From Flavobacterium sp. W4I14 (GTDB taxonomy: Bacteria; Bacteroidota; Bacteroidia; Sphingobacteriales; Sphingobacteriaceae), in assembly GCA_030817875.1 (NCBI GenBank), contig JAUSZU010000001.1:3162001-3226000 (forward strand): DNA of 64,000 nt, given 5' to 3'. The position numbers and the translations under genes were made by a program. Positions 27,602 through 36,099 of this stretch are shown piece after piece. Position 1 is the first letter of the stretch. Every line of letters begins with the position of its first letter. Under the pieces are notes generated by a model. The model did no database searches. It had not been told where the DNA came from and saw nothing but the letters and a program-made list of their open reading frames with translations.

Positions 27602-28138
27602 CTATTTCACCAATCGCTCTCTAATCCTATCAACGTATTTCTGTCGGTAAAAATTATCCTTAATCAAAGGCAGTAGTGCATCAGATGCTGTTGGGTTGCC
27701 ATCAAAACGACCTATCAGATCATTCAATTCGTTAGCCAGGTCTTTCTCTATGGCATCAACATCTCGTTTTACCTGCGCTAGCTTTTCGGCATCTGGCTCA
27801 AACTCCAAATCCATTAAGGCCTCATTTACATCCATCATTTCCATTAAAAAAGATTGGGGCAGTTGATAACCTTCGTCTGTTTCTACAATCCCTTTTAATT
27901 CGAGTACGTATTTTAAACGTTTTTTAGCGTTACTCAGTGTCTGATAAGCCTTATTGTTCAAAGTTGACAGATCGAGTACTTCTTGCTGCTTCTCTTCGCT
28001 TTCATTGGCATAAAAATCGGGATGAAACTGCTTGCTAAATGCATAAAATTTTGTTTTAACTGCATTTTGATCTGGATTAAACTGGATCGGTAACCCGTAA
28101 AAATCGAAATAATTAATATCTGTTGTTGCTGCGCTCAT
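27602..28138 (-). CDS. hscB: HscB-type Fe-S cluster assembly co-chaperone (J-domain)
   Basis: This is a J-domain partner of Hsp70 chaperones in iron-sulfur cluster transfer, 178 residues. The N-terminal J-domain (1-75) starts NYFDFYGLPIQFNPD and carries the essential His39-Pro40-Asp41 loop (KQFHPDFY). The C-terminal helical domain (about 95-178) is the HscB oligomerisation and scaffold-binding domain, with the conserved LPQSFLMEMMDVNEAL. No other isc/suf or hscA gene is adjacent. It is transcribed in the same direction as rseP but lies beyond the rseP terminator. Confidence 0.88.
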   Translation of the reverse strand: MSAATTDINYFDFYGLPIQFNPDQNAVKTKFYAFSKQFHPDFYANESEEKQQEVLDLSTLNNKAYQTLSNAKKRLKYVLELKGIVETDEGYQLPQSFLMEMMDVNEALMDLEFEPDAEKLAQVKRDVDAIEKDLANELNDLIGRFDGNPTASDALLPLIKDNFYRQKYVDRIRERLVK

Positions 28139-28152
28139 GGTGTATAAAAATT

Positions 28153-28199
28153 AAAAAGCCGCAGATGTTCAGATTTCGTCAAATCTGCGCATCTGCGGC
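28153..28199 (-). terminator. Rho-independent terminator after rseP
   Basis: Perfect arms GCCGCAGATG (28158-28167) and CATCTGCGGC (28190-28199) enclose an inner CAGATTT/AAATCTG pair. On the minus strand the stem is followed by TTTTT (plus-strand A run 28153-28157). It lies just beyond the rseP stop at 28218. Confidence 0.85.
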
Positions 28200-28217
28200 A
28201 ATTATATAAATTTGGTT

Positions 28218-29606
28218 TTACTTACCGAAGGATTTTAAAATATCATTACCAAAAGCAAACACCATTAAACAGATCAAGATTACAAAGCCCACAATTTGCG
28301 CCTTCTCCAGCACTTTTTCGCTTACAGGCTTACGTTGCACCATTTCGATCAAAAGAAACACTACATGGCCTCCATCTAAGCCCGGAATAGGCAATAAGTT
28401 CATAAATGCCAATGCCATCGAAATTAATCCCGTTAAAGTCCAGAATTTAACCCAGTCGAAAGTACTGCCATACACCTTTGCAATCCCAATTGGGCTGCTG
28501 ATGTTGCGTGCACTTAACTTTCCGGTTATCATTTTACCAATGCCTTTTGCATTGTCTACAAAAGTGCTCCATGCCATAGTTGCACCAACTGGTAACGACT
28601 CTATAAAGCCAAAATCTACATGAGCAGTTTCAGGCATTTTTAAATTAGGGATAATTCCAATCGTTCCATCTTTGCTTACTTTAAGATCGAACTTTACTTC
28701 TTTGCCTTTGCGTAGGGCATTAATGGTAATTGGCTTTAATTTGTTTTTAGAAACCTCTTCTTTAAACTGATCGAAGAAAGTAATCTGTTGTCCATTAACC
28801 GATAAAATACTATCGCCCGGTTTAATCCCTGCAGCATAAGCTGGATATACTGGTTTCTCGAACTTTCTGCCAAACAGTTTATCAAAAAAAGATGGTTTAT
28901 CTGCTTTTTCATCAGGCGCACTTACCTTTTCTACACTTTCCATCGCATATCTGGGCGAGATAAAATTCTCTTTATCGTTTTTCGATATTTTGTTTAAAAT
29001 AATATCTGGAACAGAAATGTAAAGTGTTTTATTGTCCCTTAAAATAGTCAACTGGGCTCCATCAAACAATACTTTGCTCGATATAGCATCTTCAAAACGG
29101 ATCAACTTGTTGCCGTTGATGGCCAAAATCTTATCTCCGTTTTTTAAACCAATTTCTTTCCCAATTGCGCCTACAGAAATACCATCGTTCAGTTTGCTGT
29201 TAACGGTATAATTTTGCCCAACGTTGAAGGTTAACATCCAGAAGATAAAAATACCTACAATTACGTTTACGATAATACCACCAAGCATTACGATTAAACG
29301 TTGCCAGGCTGGTTTAGAGCGGAATTCCCATGGTTGAGCGGGTTGAGCCATTTGCTCAGTATCCATACTCTCATCAATCATTCCGGCAATTTTCACATAA
29401 CCGCCAAGTGGCAACCATCCCACTCCATATTCAACATCACCTCTTTTAAAACTAAAAAGCTTGAAACCCCAGGCATCAAAAAATAAATAAAACTTTTCTA
29501 CTTTAATACCAAATGCCCTGGCTGCCAAGAAATGCCCTAATTCGTGTAATATTACCAATAAAGACAATCCGAGCAGCAGCTGCCCCGCCATAATCAATCC
29601 ATTCAT
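28218..29606 (-). CDS. rseP: Site-2 intramembrane zinc metalloprotease RseP (M50)
   Basis: This inner-membrane protease of 462 residues cuts membrane-bound anti-sigma factors and clears signal-peptide remnants. The zinc site is HELGH at residues 21-25 in the first membrane helix. Two PDZ-like regions lie in the periplasmic loop (NDGISVGAIGKEIGLKNGDK; YAAGIKPGDSILSVNGQQ). The third ligand motif NLLPIPGLDGGHVVF is in a C-terminal helix. Length fits the family. It follows dxr by 28 bases on the same strand, a common neighbour pair. Confidence 0.95.
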   Translation of the reverse strand: MNGLIMAGQLLLGLSLLVILHELGHFLAARAFGIKVEKFYLFFDAWGFKLFSFKRGDVEYGVGWLPLGGYVKIAGMIDESMDTEQMAQPAQPWEFRSKPAWQRLIVMLGGIIVNVIVGIFIFWMLTFNVGQNYTVNSKLNDGISVGAIGKEIGLKNGDKILAINGNKLIRFEDAISSKVLFDGAQLTILRDNKTLYISVPDIILNKISKNDKENFISPRYAMESVEKVSAPDEKADKPSFFDKLFGRKFEKPVYPAYAAGIKPGDSILSVNGQQITFFDQFKEEVSKNKLKPITINALRKGKEVKFDLKVSKDGTIGIIPNLKMPETAHVDFGFIESLPVGATMAWSTFVDNAKGIGKMITGKLSARNISSPIGIAKVYGSTFDWVKFWTLTGLISMALAFMNLLPIPGLDGGHVVFLLIEMVQRKPVSEKVLEKAQIVGFVILICLMVFAFGNDILKSFGK

Positions 29607-29634
29607 ATTCTCTTATAAAATTTTATGTTAGATG

Positions 29635-30795
29635 TTAAACTATACTTTTTGTTACTAATTCGCCGGCTAAGATACGGCTATGTTTGTCAGTTTCTAAATA
29701 ATCACTCAATTGTGGTTTTTCAACAAAACTGATTTCTTCCATACACTGTTCAATAACCTCGCTCATCTGCAGAAAACCGATTTTATCTTTCAAAAATGCT
29801 TCAACAACAATTTCATTCGCAGCATTTAAAATACAAGGCATATTCCCGCCCTTTCGTAAAGATGTGAATGCCAGGTCTAAATTCCTGAATGTTTCCATAT
29901 CGGCTTTTTGAAAGCTAAAGTTTGGATAATCTAGGAAGTTAAAACGTTTAAAATTGTTTTTTAGCCTGTCGGGATAATTTAAAGCGTACTGAATAGGCAG
30001 TTTCATGTCCGGAACACCCATTTGTGCTTTCATAGAGCCATCGGTAAACTGCACTAGGGAGTGTACAATCGATTGAGGGTGAACAATTACATCAATCTGA
30101 TCTACATCAAGGTTAAACAACCATTTTGCTTCAATTACCTCCAGGCCTTTATTCATTAAGGATGCAGAATCGATCGTGATTTTTGCGCCCATTACCCAGT
30201 TGGGATGTTTTAGAGCCTGCTCTTTCTTTACTGTTGATAAAAAATCTTTTGTTTTGCCTAAGAATGGTCCGCCCGAAGCTGTTAAATAAATCTTTTCGAT
30301 TTCATTTTGCTCCTCGCCTACCAAACATTGAAATATCGCTGAATGCTCTGAATCGACTGGTAAAATTTTAACATGGTGCTCCGTTGCCAGTTGTGTAATC
30401 AGCTCGCCAGCTACCACCAAGGTTTCTTTATTGGCCAAAGCAATATTTTTTCCAGCCTTAATCGCAGCAATAGTAGGCTTTAATCCTACCGAGCCCATTA
30501 ATGCCGTTAATACCACATCACTATCACCATAGGCCGCAACTTCTGATAAAGCAGCTTCGCCTGCCAAAACTTTAATATTTAGCGCAGACAAAGCATTTTT
30601 CACTTCACTGTACTTGCGCTCATCGCAGATTACAACAATGGCTGGCATAAATTCCTTCGCCTGTTGAATAAGCAATGCTGAATTCTTTAAGGCCGATAAT
30701 ACAGCTACTTTAAATGTATCGGGGTGATCCCTTACCACTTCTAGTGCTTGTGTACCTATACTTCCTGTAGAACCTAATATGGTTATTCTTTTCAA
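29635..30795 (-). CDS. dxr: 1-deoxy-D-xylulose 5-phosphate reductoisomerase
   Basis: This is the second enzyme of the non-mevalonate isoprenoid pathway. It makes 2-C-methyl-D-erythritol 4-phosphate with NADPH. The N-terminal Rossmann motif ILGSTGSIGTQ, the KETLVVAGE segment, the metal and substrate region LPVDSEHSAIFQCL, the loop TASGGPF, and HPNWVMGAKITIDSASLMNK are all intact. At 386 residues it is normal length. It lies immediately upstream of rseP and probably in the same transcript. Confidence 0.96.
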   Translation of the reverse strand: MKRITILGSTGSIGTQALEVVRDHPDTFKVAVLSALKNSALLIQQAKEFMPAIVVICDERKYSEVKNALSALNIKVLAGEAALSEVAAYGDSDVVLTALMGSVGLKPTIAAIKAGKNIALANKETLVVAGELITQLATEHHVKILPVDSEHSAIFQCLVGEEQNEIEKIYLTASGGPFLGKTKDFLSTVKKEQALKHPNWVMGAKITIDSASLMNKGLEVIEAKWLFNLDVDQIDVIVHPQSIVHSLVQFTDGSMKAQMGVPDMKLPIQYALNYPDRLKNNFKRFNFLDYPNFSFQKADMETFRNLDLAFTSLRKGGNMPCILNAANEIVVEAFLKDKIGFLQMSEVIEQCMEEISFVEKPQLSDYLETDKHSRILAGELVTKSIV

Positions 30796-30984
30796 ATCGT
30801 TTTTAATATCGTAACGCTTATGGTTAAATTAAGCATTTTATTCATTCATTTTATCGTTCACCCGCTTTTGTCATTCTGAAAAGCATCTTGTTGAGTCAAT
30901 CGTCATCTCGACTGGAGCACAGCTGAATGGAGAGATCTATCTAGAAAGATTTCTCGACTGCGTTGCACTTCGCTCCAATGCTGA

Positions 30985-31039
30985 GGTTCGTGTCTCCACG
31001 AACTATTTATCCTCATTTCGTTTCGGGAGGACACGAACC
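30985..31039. repeat. Inverted repeat in a repeat-rich intergenic region
   Basis: GGTTCGTGTC (30985-30994) and GACACGAACC (31030-31039) are perfect inverted arms. Just upstream, 30900-30965 holds another quasi-palindrome around GAGAGATCT and AGATTTCTC, preceded by CGTCATCTCGA. These are of the dispersed intergenic palindrome type seen in Bacteroidota. They fill the gap between the GH3-family gene and dxr. Confidence 0.6.
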
Positions 31040-31051
31040 GAGGAAGATTAG

Positions 31052-32599
31052 TTAAACAATATACCTCTCCAACCCATCCGCTAGCTTTCTATCATTACTC
31101 AAGCGTGGCACTTTATTCTGTCCGCCTAACTTTCCTTCACTTTTCATGTAATTAACAAAAGCATCTTTTTGCAAAGTACGTATAATCAATGGCTGAAGGA
31201 TGTTTCCTTCAATCAGGTCAAAGTAATAAATATTTTTCTTTTGCAAAGCCTCATCAACCTTTTTACTGAAAGCTGTCATGTCTTTTGGTGCAGACGAAAA
31301 TTCTACAAACCACTCGTGATAAGGCAATTGACCGGCTTCTGGATTAACCTGGGGCGCAACTGTAAATTCTGTAATTTCTACCTGTTCTTCATTGGCTACG
31401 CTCAAAATTGCCTGTTCTACCTCTTCTCCTATTACATGTTCACCAAAGGCAGATATAAAGTGTTTAATCCGTCCGGTTACAACTATTTTATAAGGATTTT
31501 TAGAAACAAACTTCACCGTATCGCCAATACTATAACCCCATAAACCTGCATTGGTATTCAAAATTAACGCATAGTTAGTATCTAGTTCAACCTCACCAAG
31601 CGATAACCGTGTTGGATTATCGTTGTAATATTCATCAGCTGGAACAAATTCGTAAAAAATCCCCGCATCGGCCAGTAACAATAGTCCTTTATCGTTTTGA
31701 GAATCCTGATAAGCAATAAAGCCCTCCGAAGCTGGGTAAGTTTCTATCGCATCAATTTTCTTCCCAATGCTTTGTTCAATTTTTGCCCGATAAGGCTCAA
31801 AATTTACACCACCATAAATAAACAGGCTAAAATTCTTGAATATTTCTGCAATTTTCTTTCCTCCCGATTTCTCCGAAAGTTTATCGAAATACATCTGTAC
31901 CCAAGGTGGAATACCAGAGATCAAGGTCATATTTTCATTAATGGTTTCCCCAACAATGGCATCGACCTTTTGTTCCCAATCTTCGATAATATTGGTTTCG
32001 TAAGAAGGCAACCGGTTCTTTTGCAGATAGGCTGGCACATGATGGGCCACAATACCAGATAAACGCCCGACATTAATTCCATGTTTTACACTTAGAACCG
32101 GACTCCCTTGCAAAAAAATCATCTTTCCGTTTACAAAATCAGCTTTGCCCGTTTCATTAATATAAGTTAAAATGGCATTACGGGCAGCTTTTATATGCTC
32201 AGGCATCGATTCTTTCGATAGTGGAATATATTTTACACCTGAAGTGGTACCTGATGTTTTGGCAAAATAAAGTGGTTTACCTTTCCAAAGTACATCGGCT
32301 TCGCCTGCTACTACACGATCTACATAAGGCTTTAATCCTTCGTAGTCCTGAACGGGAACATGTTTTTTAAAATCAGCATAGGTTTTAATTTCAGCGAAAT
32401 GATGATCTTTTCCAAATGCAGTATTTTTAGCCTCATCAATAAGCCTTTTCAGTATGTTATGCTGAGCATTTACGGCATTATTTTTCCATTTGTTAATCTG
32501 CCAAACTGCAAATGCCGCAAAGGGTTTACTTAATGCTGCTTTAAGCCCCCAACCCCCTGAAGGGGACTTTTCCTTTCTACCGTTCTTTTCTTTTTCCAT
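31052..32599 (-). CDS. GH3 auxin-responsive-promoter family protein (acyl-adenylate/amide synthetase-like)
   Basis: This is a 515-residue protein of the GH3 adenylating family. Visible features are the phosphate-binding loop FAKTSGTTSGVKYIPLS, a GGVNFEPY segment, the adenine-binding ETYPASEGFIAYQ, and GYSIGDTVKFVSKNPYKI. Plant GH3 enzymes join amino acids to acyl hormones; the role of bacterial homologues is unknown. The first 19 residues (MEKEKNGRKEK, then SPSGGWGL) are not family sequence. They come from a GC-rich repeat copy (32542-32570) inserted at the 5' end, and GLKAALSKPFAAF is probably the ancestral start. It follows a membrane-protein gene whose stop lies in the partner repeat copy. 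Confidence 0.88.
   Translation of the reverse strand: MEKEKNGRKEKSPSGGWGLKAALSKPFAAFAVWQINKWKNNAVNAQHNILKRLIDEAKNTAFGKDHHFAEIKTYADFKKHVPVQDYEGLKPYVDRVVAGEADVLWKGKPLYFAKTSGTTSGVKYIPLSKESMPEHIKAARNAILTYINETGKADFVNGKMIFLQGSPVLSVKHGINVGRLSGIVAHHVPAYLQKNRLPSYETNIIEDWEQKVDAIVGETINENMTLISGIPPWVQMYFDKLSEKSGGKKIAEIFKNFSLFIYGGVNFEPYRAKIEQSIGKKIDAIETYPASEGFIAYQDSQNDKGLLLLADAGIFYEFVPADEYYNDNPTRLSLGEVELDTNYALILNTNAGLWGYSIGDTVKFVSKNPYKIVVTGRIKHFISAFGEHVIGEEVEQAILSVANEEQVEITEFTVAPQVNPEAGQLPYHEWFVEFSSAPKDMTAFSKKVDEALQKKNIYYFDLIEGNILQPLIIRTLQKDAFVNYMKSEGKLGGQNKVPRLSNDRKLADGLERYIV
32542..32570 (-). repeat. [12 protein letters not shown] GC-rich repeat, copy A (inside the GH3-family gene)
   Basis: Read in the sense of the gene: AAGTCCCC, TTCA, GGGGGTTGGGGG, CTTAAA. 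It is translated as KSPSGGWGLK, at codons 11-20 of the GH3-family protein. It is inverted relative to copy B 48 bases upstream and similar to copies C, D and E in the his operon. Confidence 0.85.
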
Positions 32600-32618
32600 A
32601 AATTTTATCTGATTTTTA

Positions 32619-32646
32619 ACTCCTCTTCAGGGGGCTGGGGGTTAAA
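32619..32646 (+). repeat. [12 protein letters not shown] GC-rich repeat, copy B (upstream of the GH3-family start)
   Basis: Plus-strand order: CTCCTC, TTCA, GGGGGCTGGGG, TTAAA. The TTA at 32642-32644 is the stop codon (TAA, minus strand) of the membrane-protein gene, so this copy appears to define that gene's end. Copies A and B form an inverted pair with the GH3 start codon between them. Confidence 0.8.
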
Positions 32647-33430
32647 CGATATTATGCAAAATATCTGGATGCTCATCGCCTTTATATTCACTCGAAATTT
32701 TACGGTAAGCAACTGTTAAGGCTACACTCGAAAGCGGAACGATGATAAATGAACTTAAAATATTTACAATAAAAGCCACCAATGGCCATTGCAGGTAGTT
32801 TAACAGCAGATAAATTAAATATCCGCCACCTAAAATAACCAACAACAATAAAATCTTCGTGAAATTTCCTTTAGTGGTAGCCAAACTCAATTTAATCGAA
32901 TCGAAAGGCGTTGCACCTTTATCAATGATAAAAAACGGGAAAAACGAAATCCTTAGCCAAGTGATAAAAATAGCGATAATGCCAACTGAAATAGCCACAT
33001 TTTTAACAATTGCCACATTAATCCCAGTATAAATAAAAGGAAAAGCTACCAAAATTACCACCAGATAAACGCCAAGGATACAACCCACAAAATAAAGAGT
33101 AGCTACCAGGAACCTAATAATCTGTTGCCTGGTTGGAAGGGTATCTACTATTTTCACATCGTTTTCTTCATCGTCCATTAAATGGAAAATGTATTTAAAG
33201 AGTGAAAGGTTGATGGTAAAATAAAGCAATACAAAAATAATTACCATAATTACACTCAAGGCCTTGCTTACATCCTTAATAAAAAAAGCCATTAAACTAG
33301 ATGCACTCGCAGTAATAAACATCAAAAAACATAGCGTAGCAATCGAGAAATAGTGTTTCTTGGTAATGCTCCACGCCTTTTGAATTACATCATTAACGGC
33401 GAACGTACTTTCTTTTAGATAATTTATCAT
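32642..33430 (-). CDS. Multi-pass membrane protein of unknown function
   Basis: I do not recognise a specific family. The 262-residue product has about six hydrophobic segments (for example SIATLCFLMFITASASSLMA, VIMVIIFVLLYFTINL and ILLLLVILGGGYLIYLLLNY) and resembles DUF-type integral proteins related to glycerophosphodiesterase membrane domains. Its start overlaps the end of the glycosyltransferase gene by 4 bases, which suggests translational coupling. Its last codons run into repeat copy B, so the native C-terminus may have been altered. Confidence 0.7.
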   Translation of the reverse strand: MINYLKESTFAVNDVIQKAWSITKKHYFSIATLCFLMFITASASSLMAFFIKDVSKALSVIMVIIFVLLYFTINLSLFKYIFHLMDDEENDVKIVDTLPTRQQIIRFLVATLYFVGCILGVYLVVILVAFPFIYTGINVAIVKNVAISVGIIAIFITWLRISFFPFFIIDKGATPFDSIKLSLATTKGNFTKILLLLVILGGGYLIYLLLNYLQWPLVAFIVNILSSFIIVPLSSVALTVAYRKISSEYKGDEHPDILHNIV

Positions 33431-34395
33431 TGTTGTTTGAATACCACTCGTTTAAATAAATCCTGTATAAATCCTAAACCATAAGCGGTTAATTGGATAA
33501 ATGAAGATATAATGCTCAAAAATGCAACTTTTAACGATTTATTTACTGACCATGAATGAAAAAATATCAACATAAAGTAAATCAATAAGAAGAAGTTACA
33601 AACATATGCCAATGGAGGATATATAAAGTTACACAAAATGGTGAAACCAAAACCCAATGTAAACAACGCTGGAAAAAAATGTACAAGTTTTAATTCTTTT
33701 GGAAAATGTTTGTAAATATTAATCCTTGCTCTCCCGAAAAAGTGTAATTGTTTGTAAAACTGGCTAAAGCTCGTCCGGCGTTTATGGTAAACCTTTGCAT
33801 CTGGAATCAACCCGATTTTAAAACCGTTTTCGTGGATGCGGATACTATATTCGATATCTTCGCCCAATCGGGTCAGGATAAAACCACCTACCTTCTCCCA
33901 GGCTTGACGGGAAACACCCATGTTAAAACTGCGTGGGTGAAATTGGCCTACGTGCTGTTTGTTTCCGCGGATTCCACCAGTGGTGAAAGGCGAAGTCATA
34001 GCATAACTAATTGCTTTTTGCACAGGTGTGAAGCTATCATGCGCGGCATCCGGGCCACCATAGGCATCTAAATGATGCTCATACAAATAGTTCTTAACCG
34101 TTTCGAGGTAATTTGCAGGAATTAAACAATCTGAATCGAAAATAACAAAGTAATCGCCTGTAGCCCTTTCGAAACCAAAATTACGGGCAAAACCTTGTCC
34201 GGCATTTTCCTTAAAGTAATATTTAATATCCAGTTTATCCGCATAAGAAGCAACAATTGCTTTTGCATCATTTTTTGAACCATCTTCAATAACCAAAACT
34301 TCAAACTGCAAATAAGTCTGTTTAGTTAGGGTGTTTAAAAGTTCGTCAATTTCCTGTGGACGATTATAAAGTGGAATAATGATGGAGAAAAACAT
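33427..34395 (-). CDS. Family 2 glycosyltransferase
   Basis: This 322-residue protein has an N-terminal GT-A catalytic domain: FSIIIPLYNRPQEIDELL, VLVIEDGSKND (nucleotide-binding), FVIFDSDCLIPANYLE with the DxD motif as DSD, and RLGEDIEYSIR for the ED/QxxRW-like region. Two hydrophobic segments near the C-terminus (FTLGFGFTILCNFIYPPLA and CNFFLLIYFMLIFF) suggest membrane attachment. The donor sugar and acceptor are unknown. It overlaps the upstream glycosyltransferase gene by 32 bases and the downstream membrane-protein gene by 4, so the three form an operon. Confidence 0.9.
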   Translation of the reverse strand: MFFSIIIPLYNRPQEIDELLNTLTKQTYLQFEVLVIEDGSKNDAKAIVASYADKLDIKYYFKENAGQGFARNFGFERATGDYFVIFDSDCLIPANYLETVKNYLYEHHLDAYGGPDAAHDSFTPVQKAISYAMTSPFTTGGIRGNKQHVGQFHPRSFNMGVSRQAWEKVGGFILTRLGEDIEYSIRIHENGFKIGLIPDAKVYHKRRTSFSQFYKQLHFFGRARINIYKHFPKELKLVHFFPALFTLGFGFTILCNFIYPPLAYVCNFFLLIYFMLIFFHSWSVNKSLKVAFLSIISSFIQLTAYGLGFIQDLFKRVVFKQQ

Positions 34396-35419
34396 TTTTT
34401 GAGGTTGAGGGTTGAGGGTTTAGAGGTTGAGGGATTGGGCGGATAAAACCTTCCACCGTCATACCTTCTACCTTAATTCCTATTTCTATCAAATATTGGT
34501 TTCTTTCTGGTGCGTTACGTGATAAGAGTTCGGCGATAAAACCTGCCAGGAACATCTGCGAACCAACAACAATGGCAACCAGTGATAAATAAAACAATGG
34601 TTGATCGGTTACATCGCGATAGGCTAAGCCCTGCCATATCAAATATTTCTTTTCGAATAATATGTAAAATGCCATGATTATGCCGATAAAGAAACTTAAA
34701 ACGCCTAACGAACCAAAAAAGTGCATTGGGCGTTTGCCGAATTTACCTACAAAGAAAATAGAAAGTAAATCTAAAAAGCCGTTTATAAACCTGCTGAAAC
34801 CAAATTTAGTTGTGCCGTATTTACGGGCACGATGTTCTACCACCTGCTCGGCTATTTTGCTAAATCCGGCCCATTTGGCAATTACCGGGATGTAGCGGTG
34901 CATTTCGCCGTAAACTTCGATGGTTTTGATCACATCGCTACGGTAAGCTTTTAAGCCACAGTTAAAATCGTTCAGTTCTATTCCGCTCATTTTACGGGTA
35001 GCGGCGTTGAATAATTTTGTAGGGATAGTTTTCGTAATCGGATCGTAACGTTTCTTCTTCCAGCCTGAAATGATATCAAGCTTTTCTTCTTTTATGCGGC
35101 GGTACAATTCAGGAATTTCATCCGGGCTATCCTGCAGATCGGCATCCATGGTAATGACCACATCGCCCTGAGTAGCTTCAAAACCAACATTTAAGGCTGC
35201 AGATTTACCGTAGTTCCTTCTAAACTTAATGCCTTTAATGGCAGGGTTTTGAAATCTTAATTCTTCAATCACCTCCCACGATCTATCGGTACTACCATCA
35301 TCAACCAAAATAATTTCATAGCTGAAATTATTATCGATCATCACTTTATCAATCCATGCCGTTAATTCTGGCAAAGATTCATCTTCATTAAATAAGGGTA
35401 CTACAACTGATATATCCAT
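34364..35419 (-). CDS. Family 2 glycosyltransferase, dolichol/undecaprenyl-phosphate type, with membrane anchor
   Basis: This 351-residue enzyme is of the DPM1/ArnC/GtrB type, predicted to load a sugar onto undecaprenyl phosphate. The GT-A domain shows ISVVVPLFNEDESLPEL, ILVDDGSTDRSWEV, VITMDADLQDSPDEIP (DAD motif) and the conserved NDFNCGLKAYR. Two C-terminal membrane helices follow (GVLSFFIGIIMAFYILF and PLFYLSLVAIVVGSQMFLAG). The last 25 or so residues (from about RPIPQPLNPQPSTSK) look non-native: they are encoded by GGTTGAGGG-type intergenic repeat sequence that the frame has read into, causing the 32-base overlap with the next gene. Confidence 0.9.
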   Translation of the reverse strand: MDISVVVPLFNEDESLPELTAWIDKVMIDNNFSYEIILVDDGSTDRSWEVIEELRFQNPAIKGIKFRRNYGKSAALNVGFEATQGDVVITMDADLQDSPDEIPELYRRIKEEKLDIISGWKKKRYDPITKTIPTKLFNAATRKMSGIELNDFNCGLKAYRSDVIKTIEVYGEMHRYIPVIAKWAGFSKIAEQVVEHRARKYGTTKFGFSRFINGFLDLLSIFFVGKFGKRPMHFFGSLGVLSFFIGIIMAFYILFEKKYLIWQGLAYRDVTDQPLFYLSLVAIVVGSQMFLAGFIAELLSRNAPERNQYLIEIGIKVEGMTVEGFIRPIPQPLNPQPSTSKNVFLHHYSTL

Positions 35420-35431
35420 TTTTTAAGCATA

Positions 35432-35462
35432 AACCTCGCAGGTTTAAAACCTGCGAGGTTTG
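35432..35462. repeat. Perfect palindrome upstream of the glycosyltransferase gene
   Basis: AAACCTCGCAGGTTT (35432-35446), a single A, and AAACCTGCGAGGTTT (35448-35462) form a 15-base-arm palindrome. It sits between the DUF4199 gene and the glycosyltransferase operon and may terminate the former. No T run follows on the minus strand, so I list it as a repeat. Confidence 0.7.
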
Positions 35463-35551
35463 TTTAAAGTAAAACGTGCAAATTTCATCAAATTAAATGA
35501 CAAAACCTGCACGTTCAAAATTTTTGATATTTAATTCTTGTCTTAAGCAGC

Positions 35552-36088
35552 TTATAAACTAGGCTCTTTTTTAACTATTGCAGCTGTAATCAGACTGATT
35601 ATCAAACCTAGTATGGTATAAACAATCGCAGCTCCAAATGCGGTAAAGGCCCACATGTAACCACGCATCATTTCTATTCCTTTAATTTGTTGCTCATTAC
35701 CGTTCGCTTTTTCAATGGCTGAATCAGCTACTCTATCCAAAGCTGAAGGATCTAGAACTTTATAATATAAAATAAATAGCAATCCTACAAATAATCCTGC
35801 ATAGGCAGCTACTTTAAATCCTGTAGAAAAAGCTTTACCATAGGTAATATAACCACCAAGCATCTTTCTATAAGTCACCTGAGTATAAAATATTGCTAGG
35901 ATAAAAACTCCATAAGATAAAACCATCGCAATGATTTTTTCTGCTATAGGTAAATCAGGATCTACCGAGTCAATGCCTAAAAATTTCAGAATAAAAATTA
36001 AAACAATCGAATAAACGGCAAAGCTTATTGCAACTTTAAATGCCAGCGCATTTGGTTTCTTTTCTTCTTGGAGTAATTGTTGTTCCAT
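35552..36088 (-). CDS. DUF4199-family membrane protein
   Basis: This 178-residue integral membrane protein has four hydrophobic helices: AISFAVYSIVLIFILKFLGI, IAMVLSYGVFILAIFYTQ, AAYAGLFVGLLFILYYKV and FGAAIVYTILGLIISLITAA. The segment TYRKMLGGYITYGKAFSTGF between helices two and three is typical of this Bacteroidota family. Function is unknown. It lies upstream of the undecaprenyl-type glycosyltransferase, a frequent neighbour in related genomes. Confidence 0.8.
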   Translation of the reverse strand: MEQQLLQEEKKPNALAFKVAISFAVYSIVLIFILKFLGIDSVDPDLPIAEKIIAMVLSYGVFILAIFYTQVTYRKMLGGYITYGKAFSTGFKVAAYAGLFVGLLFILYYKVLDPSALDRVADSAIEKANGNEQQIKGIEMMRGYMWAFTAFGAAIVYTILGLIISLITAAIVKKEPSL

Positions 36089-36099
36089 GATAAGTTAAT

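Noticed and set aside
35432..35462. Intrinsic terminator of the DUF4199 gene
   Set aside because: The palindrome is perfect but no T tract follows on the minus strand, so it was listed only as a repeat.
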